Shown piece after piece: positions 24,930 to 33,506 of a stretch of 64,000 bases of DNA; positions within the stretch are counted from its first letter, which is position 1, and each line of letters opens with the position of its first letter. A program made the position numbers and the translations under genes. This stretch comes from Streptomyces cupreus (lineage in GTDB: Bacteria; Actinomycetota; Actinomycetes; Streptomycetales; Streptomycetaceae), in contig NZ_JACMSF010000033.1 of assembly GCF_014257025.1 (NCBI RefSeq), positions 35,781-99,780 of the forward strand. The letters run 5' to 3'. The notes under the pieces are model-generated. The model was not told where the DNA came from. It was given only the letters and a program-made list of their open reading frames with translations, and did not search any database.

Positions 24930-26792
24930 ATGGACTTCGGCACGCAGGGCCCCGAGGCCCCGGCCGACCTCGCCTGGTTGCGAGGCGTGGACGCCTACAC
25001 CATGGGCGCTTATCCGCAGGCGGAGGAGGAGTTCCGCACCGCGGTGCGGATGGATCCCGGCATGGCCGACGGCTGGCTCGGTCTGCACGCGCTGCGCGTG
25101 GACACGACGACCGCGCTGCTACGGATGTTCCGGCACCGGGACCGCTTCGGGGAACAGCGCGCCCGGCACCGCCGGACCCTCAACTCCTGGTACTGGCTTG
25201 GCTGGTGGGTGCAGCCGGTGCTGGAGAGCCCGCGCGACCTGCTGCTCGCGCACGCCTCGCACTGGCTGGACGGCCGGCACGTACCGGAGCTCGACCGGGC
25301 GCTCGCCGGACTGCCGCCGGTGGACGCCGACGCCCAGGTCCGCTTCCTGCACGCCTGCCGGGCCTATCTGGTCAAGGACTGGGAACAGCTCGTCCGGCAC
25401 ACCGACCCGCTGCTCGACGACCCCATGCTCGGGATCGAGGCCGGACTGTTCGGCGGCATGGCCCGGGTCCGTCTGGAGATGTACGGCCAGGCCGAACCGC
25501 TGCTCTCGGCGGCCCTGATGCGCTGCCGCAGCGAGCAGCCGCAGCGCAAGGAGTTGCGGTACTGGCTGGCGCGGGCGCATGAGGGCACCGGCCGGTCGGC
25601 CGCCGCGCTCCCCCTGTACCGGGCCGTGCACCGTGTCGACCCCGCCTTCATGGACACCTCGGCCCGGCTCGCCGCCATCGCCGAGGGCGACGGGTACGAC
25701 GAGGCCGGCGATCTCGCGCCGATCACACTCACCGGGTTCGGCCAGGACTCCGTGGACGGCCCCGACACCCTCGACCCGCTCTTCGGCGAGGGGCGTGAGC
25801 TGAAGCTCTCCGGGCCCGATCTGCCCTCGTCCGGCCTGCTTCCGCCGGTGCCCGACCCAGGTGTGCGCGAGCGGGCGAACCTCCCCGGGCAGCCGCCGCC
25901 CGCCGGTCCCACGGATCCCGCGCTGCTTGAGGAGGCGCTCGCCGAACTGGAGCGCATGGTGGGCCTTGAGCCGGTCAAGCGCCAGGTCAAGGCGCTCTCC
26001 GCGCAGTTGAACATGGCCCGGCTGCGGGCGGGGCAGGGGCTTCCCGTCCAGCCGCCGAAACGGCACTTCGTCTTCTCCGGACCCTCCGGCACCGGCAAGA
26101 CCACCGTCGCGCGCATCCTTGGCCGGGTGTTCTACGCGCTCGGACTGCTCGGCGGCGACCATCTGGTGGAGGCGCAGCGGGCCGATCTCGTGGGCGAGTA
26201 CCTCGGGCAGACGGCCGTGAAGGCGAACGAGCTGATCGACTCCGCGCTGGGTGGGGTGCTGTTCGTCGACGAGGCCTATTCGCTGTCCAACTCCGGCTAC
26301 GGCAAGGGCGACGCGTACGGCGACGAGGCGCTTCAGGTGCTGTTGAAGCGGGCGGAGGACAACCGGGACCACCTGGTGGTGATCCTGGCCGGTTATCCGG
26401 AGGGCATGGATCGTCTCCTGGCCGCCAACCCCGGACTGTCCTCCCGCTTCACCACCCGGGTGGACTTTCCCTCGTACCGGCCCCTCGAACTCACCTCCAT
26501 CGGCGAGGTGCTCGCCGGTGAGAACGGTGACGTGTGGGACGAGGAGGCGCTGGACGAGTTGCGCTCCATCGCCGGGCATGTGGTCGATCAGGGGTGGATC
26601 GACGAGCTCGGGAACGGGCGGTTCCTGCGGACGCTGTACGAGAAGAGCTGCGCGTATCGGGATCTGCGGTTGTCGACATATCCCGGGACCTTGACGCGGG
26701 ACGACTTGTCGACATTGCGGTTGCCGGATCTTATGCAGGCGTATGGGGAAGTGTTGTCGGGGCGAGGGCCGCAGGATCCTCCGGGGTTGTGA
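24930..26792 (+). CDS. EccA/CbbX-like AAA ATPase with N-terminal TPR-like domain
   Basis: This 620-residue protein has a helical TPR-like N-terminal half (residues about 10-270: AYTMGAYPQAEEEFRTAV, ALPLYRAVHRVDPAFMD), a Pro/Gly-rich linker and a C-terminal CbxX/CfxQ AAA domain with Walker A SGPSGTGKTTVARIL, Walker B GGVLFVDEAYSL and a sensor region AGYPEGMDRLL. This is the layout of EccA, the cytosolic ATPase of ESX/type VII secretion, but no esx, eccB-E or mycP genes are in the window. I choose the ATG at 24930 after GGGGGACGTG; the longer frame upstream is non-coding. The last 150 bp show weaker GC3 than the rest. Confidence 0.88.
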   Translation: MDFGTQGPEAPADLAWLRGVDAYTMGAYPQAEEEFRTAVRMDPGMADGWLGLHALRVDTTTALLRMFRHRDRFGEQRARHRRTLNSWYWLGWWVQPVLESPRDLLLAHASHWLDGRHVPELDRALAGLPPVDADAQVRFLHACRAYLVKDWEQLVRHTDPLLDDPMLGIEAGLFGGMARVRLEMYGQAEPLLSAALMRCRSEQPQRKELRYWLARAHEGTGRSAAALPLYRAVHRVDPAFMDTSARLAAIAEGDGYDEAGDLAPITLTGFGQDSVDGPDTLDPLFGEGRELKLSGPDLPSSGLLPPVPDPGVRERANLPGQPPPAGPTDPALLEEALAELERMVGLEPVKRQVKALSAQLNMARLRAGQGLPVQPPKRHFVFSGPSGTGKTTVARILGRVFYALGLLGGDHLVEAQRADLVGEYLGQTAVKANELIDSALGGVLFVDEAYSLSNSGYGKGDAYGDEALQVLLKRAEDNRDHLVVILAGYPEGMDRLLAANPGLSSRFTTRVDFPSYRPLELTSIGEVLAGENGDVWDEEALDELRSIAGHVVDQGWIDELGNGRFLRTLYEKSCAYRDLRLSTYPGTLTRDDLSTLRLPDLMQAYGEVLSGRGPQDPPGL

Positions 26793-26817
26793 GGCGCGCC
26801 CAAGAGCTCGGCAGTTC

Positions 26818-26840
26818 CCCGCGCCCTTGTGGGGCGCGGG
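26818..26840. terminator. Bidirectional terminator, copy of a dispersed Streptomyces palindrome
   Basis: CCCGCGCCC and GGGCGCGGG form a 9-bp stem with a 5-nt loop between the convergent AAA and CNNM genes. The wording AGTTCCCCGCGCCC...GGGGCGCGGG is, from memory, a very frequently repeated element at gene ends in Streptomyces genomes. Confidence 0.7.
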
Positions 26841-26849
26841 TCTGCCGCG

Positions 26850-27917
26850 TCAGCCAGGCACCGCTTCCTTCGGCTCCGCCTTGCGTGGCGGCGGTGTCTC
26901 CCGGTGCGCCGGATCCCGCACCTCCCCCACCAGCAGCTCCAGTACGTCCTCCAGCGCGACCAGGCCCAGCACCTTGCCCGAGGCGTCCGCGACCTGGGCC
27001 AGATGTGTGGCCGCTCGGCGCATCACCGTCAGGGCGTCGTCCAGGGGGAGTTCGGGGCGGAGCGTCGTCATGGGGCGCCACACCTGCTGGGGCACCGCCC
27101 GTTCCGAGTCCTCCAGGTCCAGTACGTCCTTCACGTGCAGGTAGCCCATGAAGGCACCCGTGTCCGCCACCACCGGGAAGCGGGAGTAGCCGGTGCGGGC
27201 GGTCAGGCCGACGATCTGGCCGGGGGTGACCGAGGGCGGGACCGTGACCAGGGACTCTCGGCTCAGGAGGACGTCCGTCACCGGGCGCGAGCCCAGCTCC
27301 AGGGCGTCCTCCAGGCGTTCCTGTTCCTCGGGGTCGAGCAGGCCCGCCTGTCCCGCGTCCTCCACGAGCCTGCCCAGCTGCACGCTGGTGAAGACCGCCT
27401 CGACCTCGTCCTTCGGCTCGACGCGGAAGAGCCGCAGGATGCCCTGGGCGCAGGCGCCGAGGGCGACGGTGAGGGGCCGGCAGAGGCGGGCGAAGGCGAC
27501 CAGGCCGGGGCTGAGCCACAGCGCGGCCTTCTCGGGCGCGGCCATCGCCAGGTTCTTCGGGACCATCTCGCCGATGACGAGGTGGAAGAAGACGACGGTC
27601 GCCAGCGCGATGACGTACCCCAGCGGATGGATCATCGCGTGCGGGAGGTGGATCCACTCGAAGAACGGTTCCAGGATGTGCGCGACCGTCGGCTCGGCGA
27701 CCGCGCCGAGGGTCAGCGAGCAGACGGTGATGCCGAACTGGGCCGCCGCCATCATCTGCGGCAGGTGTTCAAGGCCGTACAGCACCTGGCGGGCCCGGGC
27801 CGTGCCGAGCGGTTCGATCTGGCTGCGGCGGACGGAGACCAGGGCGAACTCGGCGCCGACGAAGAAGCCGTTGGCGAGCACGAGCAGCGCGGCGAAGAGA
27901 AGTTGGAGCACGCTCAT
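26850..27917 (-). CDS. CNNM/HlyC-CorC family protein with CBS pair
   Basis: This 355-residue protein has a CNNM membrane domain (about 1-165; ALLVLANGFFVGAEFALVSVRRSQIEPL, GEMVPKNLAMAAPEKAALW) followed by two CBS motifs (VLLSRESLVTVPPSVT, GYSRFPVVADTGAFMGYLHVKDVL). It lacks the C-terminal CorC_HlyC domain of its upstream partner, replaced by a short proline/lysine-rich tail. CNNM proteins are linked to Mg2+ and Co2+ efflux. The start overlaps the upstream paralogue by 4 bp, so the two are co-translated and could form a heterodimer. Confidence 0.9.
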   Translation of the reverse strand: MSVLQLLFAALLVLANGFFVGAEFALVSVRRSQIEPLGTARARQVLYGLEHLPQMMAAAQFGITVCSLTLGAVAEPTVAHILEPFFEWIHLPHAMIHPLGYVIALATVVFFHLVIGEMVPKNLAMAAPEKAALWLSPGLVAFARLCRPLTVALGACAQGILRLFRVEPKDEVEAVFTSVQLGRLVEDAGQAGLLDPEEQERLEDALELGSRPVTDVLLSRESLVTVPPSVTPGQIVGLTARTGYSRFPVVADTGAFMGYLHVKDVLDLEDSERAVPQQVWRPMTTLRPELPLDDALTVMRRAATHLAQVADASGKVLGLVALEDVLELLVGEVRDPAHRETPPPRKAEPKEAVPG

Positions 27918-29239
27918 CGGGCGGCCTCCACCACGGGTGCGGTGCGGACCAGGCGGACCCGCTCGGCGCGGTAGTGGCCGACCTGGCGCACGGAGAGCCG
28001 CCAGCCGGGCAGTTCGGCCTTGTCGCCGGGGACCGGGATCCGGCCGAGCAGGTCGGCGACCAGACCCGCGACGGTCTCGTACGGGCCCTCGGGCACATCG
28101 AGTCCTATCCGCTGCAGGATGTCGACCCGGCAGCTGCCGTCGGCATCCCAGGCGGGCCTGCCGTCCTCGGCCGGGGCGGCGGCGAGTTCGGGAAGGTCCT
28201 GGCCGTCGTGCTCGTCGCGGACCTCGCCGACGATCTCCTCGACGATGTCCTCCAGGGTGACCACTCCGGCCGTGCCGCCGTACTCGTCGACGACGACGGC
28301 GATGGGCTGTTCGCTGCGCAGCCGGGCGAGCAGCGGCCGTACCGGCAGGGTCTCGGGGACCAGCAGGGCGGGCCGGGCGATCCGGCCGACCGGGGTGCGC
28401 AGCCGGTCGGCCGCGGGAACGGCGAGGGCGTCCTTGAGGTGGGCCATGCCGACGACCTCGTCGATCCGCTCCCGGTAGACGGGGAAGCGGGACAGGCCGG
28501 TGGCGCGGGTCAGGTTGACGACGTCCTCGGCGGTGGCCGACGACTGGAGCGCGCTGACCTTCACCCGCGGGGTCATCACATGCTGCGCCGTGAGCTCGCC
28601 GAGCGACAGGGTCCGTACGAACAGGTCGGCCGTGTCCTGCTCCAGGGTGCCGGCCTGGGCGGAGTGGCGGGCCAGGGAGACGAGTTCACCGGGGGTGCGG
28701 GCGGAGGCCAGCTCCTCGGTGGGCTCGATGCCGAGCGCGCGGACGAGCCGGTTCGCGACGGAGTTCAGAACGGCGATCACCGGCCGGAAGACCCGCGCGA
28801 ACAGGTGCTGCGGGCCCGCGACGAACCGTGCGACCTGCAAGGGGCGGGACACCGCCCAGTTCTTGGGCACGAGTTCGCCGATCACCATCTGCACGGCGGA
28901 CGCCAGCAGCATGCCGACGATCACCGCGACCCCGGAGACGGCGCCCTCGGGGATGCCGAGCGCGGTGATCGGGGCGTGCAGCAGCTCGGCGAGCGCCGGT
29001 TCGGCGAGCATGCCGACCACCAGGGAGGTGATGGTGATGCCGAGCTGGGTGCCGGAGAGCTGGAAGGAGAGTTCCTTCAGCGACTCGACGACCGTACGGG
29101 CACGGCGGTCGCCCTCGGCGGCGGCCTTCTCGGCCTCCGGGCGCTCGACCGTGACCAGGCCGAACTCGGCGGCCACGAAGAAGCCGTTGGCGAGGATCAG
29201 CAGGAATGCCGCGGCAAGGAGCAGCAGGGGGATGGTCAT
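27914..29239 (-). CDS. CNNM/HlyC-CorC family protein with CBS pair and CorC_HlyC domain
   Basis: This 441-residue protein has the full family architecture: a CNNM membrane domain (LLLAAAFLLILANGFFVAAEFGLVTV; GELVPKNWAVSRPLQVARF), two CBS repeats (VMTPRVKVSALQSSATAEDV; PIAVVVDEYGGTAGVVTLEDIVEEIVGEVRDEHD) and a C-terminal CorC_HlyC domain (GSCRVDILQRIGLDVPEGPYETVAGLVADLLGR). It is probably involved in Mg2+ or Co2+ homeostasis at the membrane. It is the first of two overlapping paralogous genes. The 173 bp upstream contain the terminator of the preceding operon. Confidence 0.92.
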   Translation of the reverse strand: MTIPLLLLAAAFLLILANGFFVAAEFGLVTVERPEAEKAAAEGDRRARTVVESLKELSFQLSGTQLGITITSLVVGMLAEPALAELLHAPITALGIPEGAVSGVAVIVGMLLASAVQMVIGELVPKNWAVSRPLQVARFVAGPQHLFARVFRPVIAVLNSVANRLVRALGIEPTEELASARTPGELVSLARHSAQAGTLEQDTADLFVRTLSLGELTAQHVMTPRVKVSALQSSATAEDVVNLTRATGLSRFPVYRERIDEVVGMAHLKDALAVPAADRLRTPVGRIARPALLVPETLPVRPLLARLRSEQPIAVVVDEYGGTAGVVTLEDIVEEIVGEVRDEHDGQDLPELAAAPAEDGRPAWDADGSCRVDILQRIGLDVPEGPYETVAGLVADLLGRIPVPGDKAELPGWRLSVRQVGHYRAERVRLVRTAPVVEAAR

Positions 29240-29359
29240 GCCGCCGCCTCGATATGTCGGGAGGGGGCGGCGCAGGTACTACAGGACGATCCGTCCATCG
29301 CTGGAGGGAGTCACTCCTCGGGTAGCAGGGGGCCTCTGAAGACCAGGGGGAACATCAGC

Positions 29360-29387
29360 GGCGGAGGCGCCGGGAAACGCCTCCGCC
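29360..29387 (-). terminator. Terminator after the rib-his-PH operon
   Basis: GGCGGAGGCG and CGCCTCCGCC form a perfect 10-bp stem with an 8-nt loop, 26 bp past the stop of the PH-domain gene on the minus strand. Confidence 0.65.
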
Positions 29388-29412
29388 AACAGATTAATCA
29401 AGGCAGGGCTCT

Positions 29413-29856
29413 CTACGGCAGATCCCTTGTCGTGCGGGCCTCGACGAGCGCTCGCAGGGCGCGGGCGTCCTCGATCGCGCGCTGCTTGGCGATACCCGGC
29501 TGGATGCCCAGTACGGGCAGGCTGGTGCCGTCGCTGAGGTTGAGGAACACCCAGGGGTCACCGGGCCGGAGGTTCACCTGGATGATCTCGGCCCAGTCGA
29601 GACGCCGCCGGCCGGCGATGTTCACGACGGTCACGCCGGACTCGTCGGCGACGACCTTGACCCGGGCGAGCAGGGCCAGGACGCCGAACATAAGCGCCCC
29701 GGTGAAGATGAAGCTCAGGCGCTCGCCGGGGCCGAGCTTCTCCAGCAGCAGGGCCACCGCGGTGATCACCACGAAGATGGCGGTACCGGCGGTGAGCAGG
29801 ACCGCGCGGGTGCGGCCCGGCCGGAAGGTGACGGGCAAGGCGGGCAGTTCGGACAT
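29413..29856 (-). CDS. PH-domain (bPH2-type) membrane protein
   Basis: This 147-residue protein has two membrane helices (AVLLTAGTAIFVVITAVALLLEKLG and LSFIFTGALMFGVLALLARV) followed by a PH-like domain (VVADESGVTVVNIAGRRRLDWAEIIQVNLRPGDPWVFLNLSDGT in parts). Similar small actinobacterial proteins commonly follow hisG in the genome. The function is unknown. It lies 12 bp downstream of hisG and is therefore the last gene of the riboflavin-histidine operon, just before the hairpin at 29360-29387. Confidence 0.85.
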   Translation of the reverse strand: MSELPALPVTFRPGRTRAVLLTAGTAIFVVITAVALLLEKLGPGERLSFIFTGALMFGVLALLARVKVVADESGVTVVNIAGRRRLDWAEIIQVNLRPGDPWVFLNLSDGTSLPVLGIQPGIAKQRAIEDARALRALVEARTTRDLP

Positions 29857-29868
29857 GGCGTACGGCTC

Positions 29869-30717
29869 TCAGAGACGGCAGGCGTGGATGGCCGTGGTGA
29901 GGATGGCCCGCGCGCCGATGTCGTACAGGTCGTCCATGATCCGCTGGGCCTCCTTGGCGGGGACCATCGCCCGGACCGCGACCCAGCCTTCGTTGTGCAG
30001 CGGGGAGACGGTCGGGGACTCCAGGCCCGGAGTGAGGGCGACGGCCTTCTCCAACTGCTCGACGCGGCAGTCGTAGTCCATCATCACGTACGTCCGGGCC
30101 ACCAGGACGCCCTGGAGGCGGCGCAGGAACTGCTGCACCTTGGGGTCCTCGGCGTCGGCGCCGGTACGGCGGATCACGACGGCCTCGGACTTCATGATCG
30201 GTTCGCCGAAGACCTCAAGGCCGGCGTTGCGCAGCGAGGTGCCGGTCTCGACGACGTCGGCGATGACCTCGGCGACTCCGAGCTCGATGGCCGTCTCGAC
30301 GGCGCCGTCGAGGTGGACGACGGAGGCGTCGATGCCGTTGTCGGCGAGGTGCCCCTCGACGATGCCCTCGTAGGACGTGGCGACCGTCTTGCCCTTCAGG
30401 TCCTCGACGCCGTTCGCGGTGCCGGGCTTGGCGGCGAAGCGGAACGTGGAGCGGGCGAAGCCGAGCGGGAGGATCTCCTCGGCGTCGGCGGCGGAGTCGA
30501 TCAGCAGGTCGCGGCCCGTGATGCCGATGTCGAGACGGCCGGAGGAGACATAGATCGCGATGTCACGGGGGCGGAGGTAGAAGAACTCGACCTCGTTCTC
30601 CGGGTCGACGATGCGCAGTTCCTTGGACTCGCGGCGCTGCTGGTAGCCGGCCTCATGCAGCATCTCCGCCGCAGGGCCTGACAGGGAACCCTTGTTGGGG
30701 ACGGCGATGCGCAGCAT
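29869..30717 (-). CDS. hisG: ATP phosphoribosyltransferase, long form
   Basis: This 282-residue HisG catalyses the first step of histidine synthesis, joining ATP and PRPP to phosphoribosyl-ATP. The N-terminal MLRIAVPNKGSLSGPAAEML, the PRPP-site region EVIADVVETGTSLRNAGLEV and the C-terminal regulatory ACT-like domain (TVSPLHNEGWVAVRAMV) are present, so it is the long, histidine-feedback-regulated form that needs no HisZ. It sits 45 bp downstream of hisE and is separated from the other his genes, which are not in the window. Confidence 0.97.
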   Translation of the reverse strand: MLRIAVPNKGSLSGPAAEMLHEAGYQQRRESKELRIVDPENEVEFFYLRPRDIAIYVSSGRLDIGITGRDLLIDSAADAEEILPLGFARSTFRFAAKPGTANGVEDLKGKTVATSYEGIVEGHLADNGIDASVVHLDGAVETAIELGVAEVIADVVETGTSLRNAGLEVFGEPIMKSEAVVIRRTGADAEDPKVQQFLRRLQGVLVARTYVMMDYDCRVEQLEKAVALTPGLESPTVSPLHNEGWVAVRAMVPAKEAQRIMDDLYDIGARAILTTAIHACRL

Positions 30718-30762
30718 GAGGTCGGCTTCCTTTGCGTGAGATGTGCGGGTGGGTGCGGCGGC

Positions 30763-31035
30763 TCAGAGGTGGGCGTAGACGTCGTCGAGGGAGATCCCGC
30801 GCGCGACCATCATCACCTGGACGTGGTACAGCAGCTGCGAGATCTCCTCGGCGGCCGCGTCCTTGCCCTCGTACTCGGCGGCCATCCAGACCTCGGCGGC
30901 CTCTTCGACGACCTTCTTGCCGATGGCGTGGACGCCCTTCTCGACCAGTTCCGCGGTGCGGGACGTGGCGGGATCGCCGTTGGCGGCCTTGTGCTGGAGC
31001 TCGGTGAAGAGCTCCTCGAACGTCTTCTTGGACAT
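30763..31035 (-). CDS. hisE: Phosphoribosyl-ATP pyrophosphohydrolase
   Basis: This 90-residue protein performs the second histidine step, hydrolysing phosphoribosyl-ATP to phosphoribosyl-AMP and pyrophosphate. The MazG-like metal site is visible in GKKVVEEAAEVWMAAEYEGKD and the following EEISQLLYHVQVMM. It is the stand-alone HisE form, not fused to HisI. The start ATG is 34 bp downstream of ribH, so it probably shares the riboflavin transcript. Confidence 0.96.
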   Translation of the reverse strand: MSKKTFEELFTELQHKAANGDPATSRTAELVEKGVHAIGKKVVEEAAEVWMAAEYEGKDAAAEEISQLLYHVQVMMVARGISLDDVYAHL

Positions 31036-31069
31036 GGTGACGCTCAGCCTATGCCACTCACCCGGTTCG

Positions 31070-31555
31070 TCAGCGCCAGGGTTCAGATACTGAACGCAGG
31101 GTGGCCGCGGTGGCGACCGCCGCGGTCACCGCCTCGTGCCCCTTGTCCTCGTTGGAGCCCTCGATACCGGCGCGGTCCAGGGCCTGCTCCTCGGTGTCGC
31201 AGGTGAGCACGCCGAAGCCGACGGGGACGCCGGTCTCGACGGAGACCTGGGTGAGGCCCTGGGTGACGCCCTGGCACACGTACTCGAAGTGCGGGGTGCC
31301 GCCCCGGATGACGACGCCGAGGGCCACGATGGCGTCGTAGCCGCGGCCCGCGAGGACCTTGGCGACGACCGGGAGCTCCCAGCTGCCGGGGACCCTGAGC
31401 AGGGTCGGCTCGTCGATGCCGAGGTCGTGCAGGGCGCGCAGGGCGCCGTCCACCAGGCCGTCCATCACCTTTTCGTGCCACTGCGCCGCGATGACGGCGA
31501 CCCGCAGATCGCCCACGCCCTGTACGGACAGTTCCGGTGCACCCTTGCCGCTCAC
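31070..31555 (-). CDS. ribH: 6,7-dimethyl-8-ribityllumazine synthase
   Basis: This 161-residue enzyme condenses the ribityl-pyrimidinedione with dihydroxybutanone phosphate to lumazine. VAVIAAQWHEKVMDGLVDGAL, VPGSWELPVVAKVLA, the active-site histidine in GGTPHFEYVCQG and GVLTCDTEEQALDRAG are all standard. The GTG start at 31553-31555 is chosen for the AAGGAG 6 nt upstream; the open frame continues antisense-like to 32050. It follows ribBA by 23 bp. Confidence 0.96.
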   Translation of the reverse strand: MSGKGAPELSVQGVGDLRVAVIAAQWHEKVMDGLVDGALRALHDLGIDEPTLLRVPGSWELPVVAKVLAGRGYDAIVALGVVIRGGTPHFEYVCQGVTQGLTQVSVETGVPVGFGVLTCDTEEQALDRAGIEGSNEDKGHEAVTAAVATAATLRSVSEPWR

Positions 31556-31578
31556 GTCTCTCCTTGTGTGTTTCTCGC

Positions 31579-32868
31579 CTACTGGTTGCCGCACGCGGAG
31601 ACGGGGGCCGCCTCCAGCCAGGGCAGATCGTGTCCCATCCGGTCCCGCTTGGTGCGCAGGTACCGGAGGTTGTGCTCGCCCGCGGTGACGGGCATCGGCT
31701 CCCGGTCCGTGACCTTGATGCCGTGCCGGACGAGCGCGTCGGTCTTGTCGGGGTTGTTGGTCATCAGGCGCACGCTGCGCACGCCAAGATCTTCGAGGAT
31801 CTGGGCGCCGGCCGCGTAGTCGCGCGCGTCGGCGGGCAGGCCGAGTTCCAGGTTGGCGTCCAGGGTGTCGCGGCCGCGCTCCTGGAGCTCGTAGGCGCGC
31901 AGCTTGGACAGCAGGCCGATACCGCGTCCCTCGTGGCCGCGCAGATAGACCACGACGCCCCGGCCCTCGGCCTGGATGCGCTCCAGGGCGGCGTCGAGCT
32001 GGGGGCCGCAGTCGCAGCGCAGGGAGCCGAAGACATCGCCGGTGAGGCATTCGGAGTGGACGCGGACCACGACGTCCTCGCCGTCGCCGATCTCGCCGTG
32101 CACCAGGGCGACGTGCTCGACGCCGTCGACGGTGGAGCGGTAGCCGTACGCCGTGAAGGTGCCGTGCGCGGTCGGCAGGTGGACCTCGGCCTCGCGGCGT
32201 ACGGTGGGCTCGGCGGAGCGGCGGTAGGCGATCAGGTCCTCGATGGAGATGATCGTCAGGCCGTGCTTGCGGGCGAACGGGATCAGCTCGGGCAGCCGCA
32301 GCATCCGGCCGTCCTCGCCGGCGATCTCCACGATGGCGCCGGCCGGGCGCAGGCCCGCGAGGCGGGCGAGGTCGACGGCGGCCTCGGTGTGGCCGTTGCG
32401 GGCCAGGACGCCGCCGGGCTTGGCGCGCAGCGGGAAGATGTGGCCGGGGCGGACGAAGTCGTCGGCCTGCGCCTCACCACTGGCGAGCAGCTGAAGCGTG
32501 GTCGAGCGGTCCGAGGCCGAGATACCGGTGGTCACACCGTGAGCGCCGGAGGCGTCGACGGTGACTGTGAACGCGGTCTTCATCGACTCGGTGTTGTTCT
32601 CGACCATCTGCGGGATGCGCAGCCGGTCCAGCTCCTCGCCCTCCATGGGGGCGCAGATCAGACCGCGGCACTCGCTCATCATGAACGCGACGATCTCGGG
32701 GGTCGCCTTCTCGGCGGCGATGACGAGGTCGCCCTCGTTCTCCCGGTCCTCGTCGTCGACGACCACGACCGGGCGGCCCGCGGCGATGTCGGCGATGGCC
32801 TGCTCGACCGGGTCGAGCGACCAGTCCTCGATGTTGTCGGTGCTGTACAGGACGGGTGAGGTGCTCAC
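31579..32868 (-). CDS. ribBA: Bifunctional DHBP synthase / GTP cyclohydrolase II
   Basis: This 429-residue fusion supplies both precursors of riboflavin. The N-terminal RibB domain (about 10-210) has DDEDRENEGDLVIAAEKAT and DRSTTLQLL; the C-terminal RibA domain has the zinc site CLTGDVFGSLRCDCGPQL and GRGVVVYLRGHEGRGIGL. The GTG start at 32866-32868 overlaps the ribM stop (GTGA) and has AAGGAG before it. The open frame upstream over ribM is not coding. It is translated from the FMN-riboswitch-controlled transcript. Confidence 0.97.
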   Translation of the reverse strand: MSTSPVLYSTDNIEDWSLDPVEQAIADIAAGRPVVVVDDEDRENEGDLVIAAEKATPEIVAFMMSECRGLICAPMEGEELDRLRIPQMVENNTESMKTAFTVTVDASGAHGVTTGISASDRSTTLQLLASGEAQADDFVRPGHIFPLRAKPGGVLARNGHTEAAVDLARLAGLRPAGAIVEIAGEDGRMLRLPELIPFARKHGLTIISIEDLIAYRRSAEPTVRREAEVHLPTAHGTFTAYGYRSTVDGVEHVALVHGEIGDGEDVVVRVHSECLTGDVFGSLRCDCGPQLDAALERIQAEGRGVVVYLRGHEGRGIGLLSKLRAYELQERGRDTLDANLELGLPADARDYAAGAQILEDLGVRSVRLMTNNPDKTDALVRHGIKVTDREPMPVTAGEHNLRYLRTKRDRMGHDLPWLEAAPVSACGNQ

Positions 32869-33506
32869 GCGGGCGCTCCTTCCAGGACGGGCCGCGTGTC
32901 CCTGCGGGAGCGCAGCCACCAGTCGCGCATGCCCCACAGGACGAGTGCGCCGTAGATGACGTAGACGAAGCCGGAGAAGGCGTAGCCGTTCTCGAAACTC
33001 AGCGGGACGCCGACCAGGTCGACGAGGAGCCAGGCGAACCAGAACTCGACCATGCCGCGAGCCTGCGCGTACATGGCGACGATGGTGCCGACGAAGATGT
33101 AGGCGTCCGGCCAAGGGTCCCAGGACAGGCTCGGGTACGCCTTGAAGAGCAGGGCCACCGCGACGGTGCCGGCGGCGCCCGCCGCGACCATCGCGCCGCG
33201 CTCGCGCCAGGTGGCGAACCGTACGGAGATATGGCCGTCCTCCGCCTGACCCGTGCCGCGCTTCCACTGCCACCAGCCGTACAGGGCGACGGCCATGATG
33301 ACCGCCTGCTTGCCCGCGCTGCCGGTCAGGTGGCCGAAGAAGGCGCCGAAGAGGATGAGGCCGGCGAGGAACTGCACCGGCCAGGTCCACACGGAGCGCC
33401 GCCAGCCGAGGGCGAGGGCGATGAGGCCGAAGATGTTGCCGGCCATGTCCGACCAGATGATGTGCTGGCCGAACAGGACGAAGGCCTCGGAGTTGAGCCA
33501 GTTCAC
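32865..33506 (-). CDS. ribM: PnuC-family riboflavin transporter RibM (PnuX type)
   Basis: This 213-residue protein of about six or seven helices belongs to the PnuC family (IFGLIALALGWRRSVWTWPVQFLAGLILFGAFF; YGWWQWKRGTG; GMVEFWFAWLLVDLVGVPLSF). Within rib operons under FMN riboswitches, such proteins (PnuX of Corynebacterium, RibM of S. davawensis) are riboflavin facilitators rather than nicotinamide riboside carriers (established knowledge). GTG at 33504-33506 has GGGAG upstream and overlaps the ribE stop by 4 bp; the gene's own stop overlaps ribBA by 4 bp. Confidence 0.92.
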   Translation of the reverse strand: MNWLNSEAFVLFGQHIIWSDMAGNIFGLIALALGWRRSVWTWPVQFLAGLILFGAFFGHLTGSAGKQAVIMAVALYGWWQWKRGTGQAEDGHISVRFATWRERGAMVAAGAAGTVAVALLFKAYPSLSWDPWPDAYIFVGTIVAMYAQARGMVEFWFAWLLVDLVGVPLSFENGYAFSGFVYVIYGALVLWGMRDWWLRSRRDTRPVLEGAPA

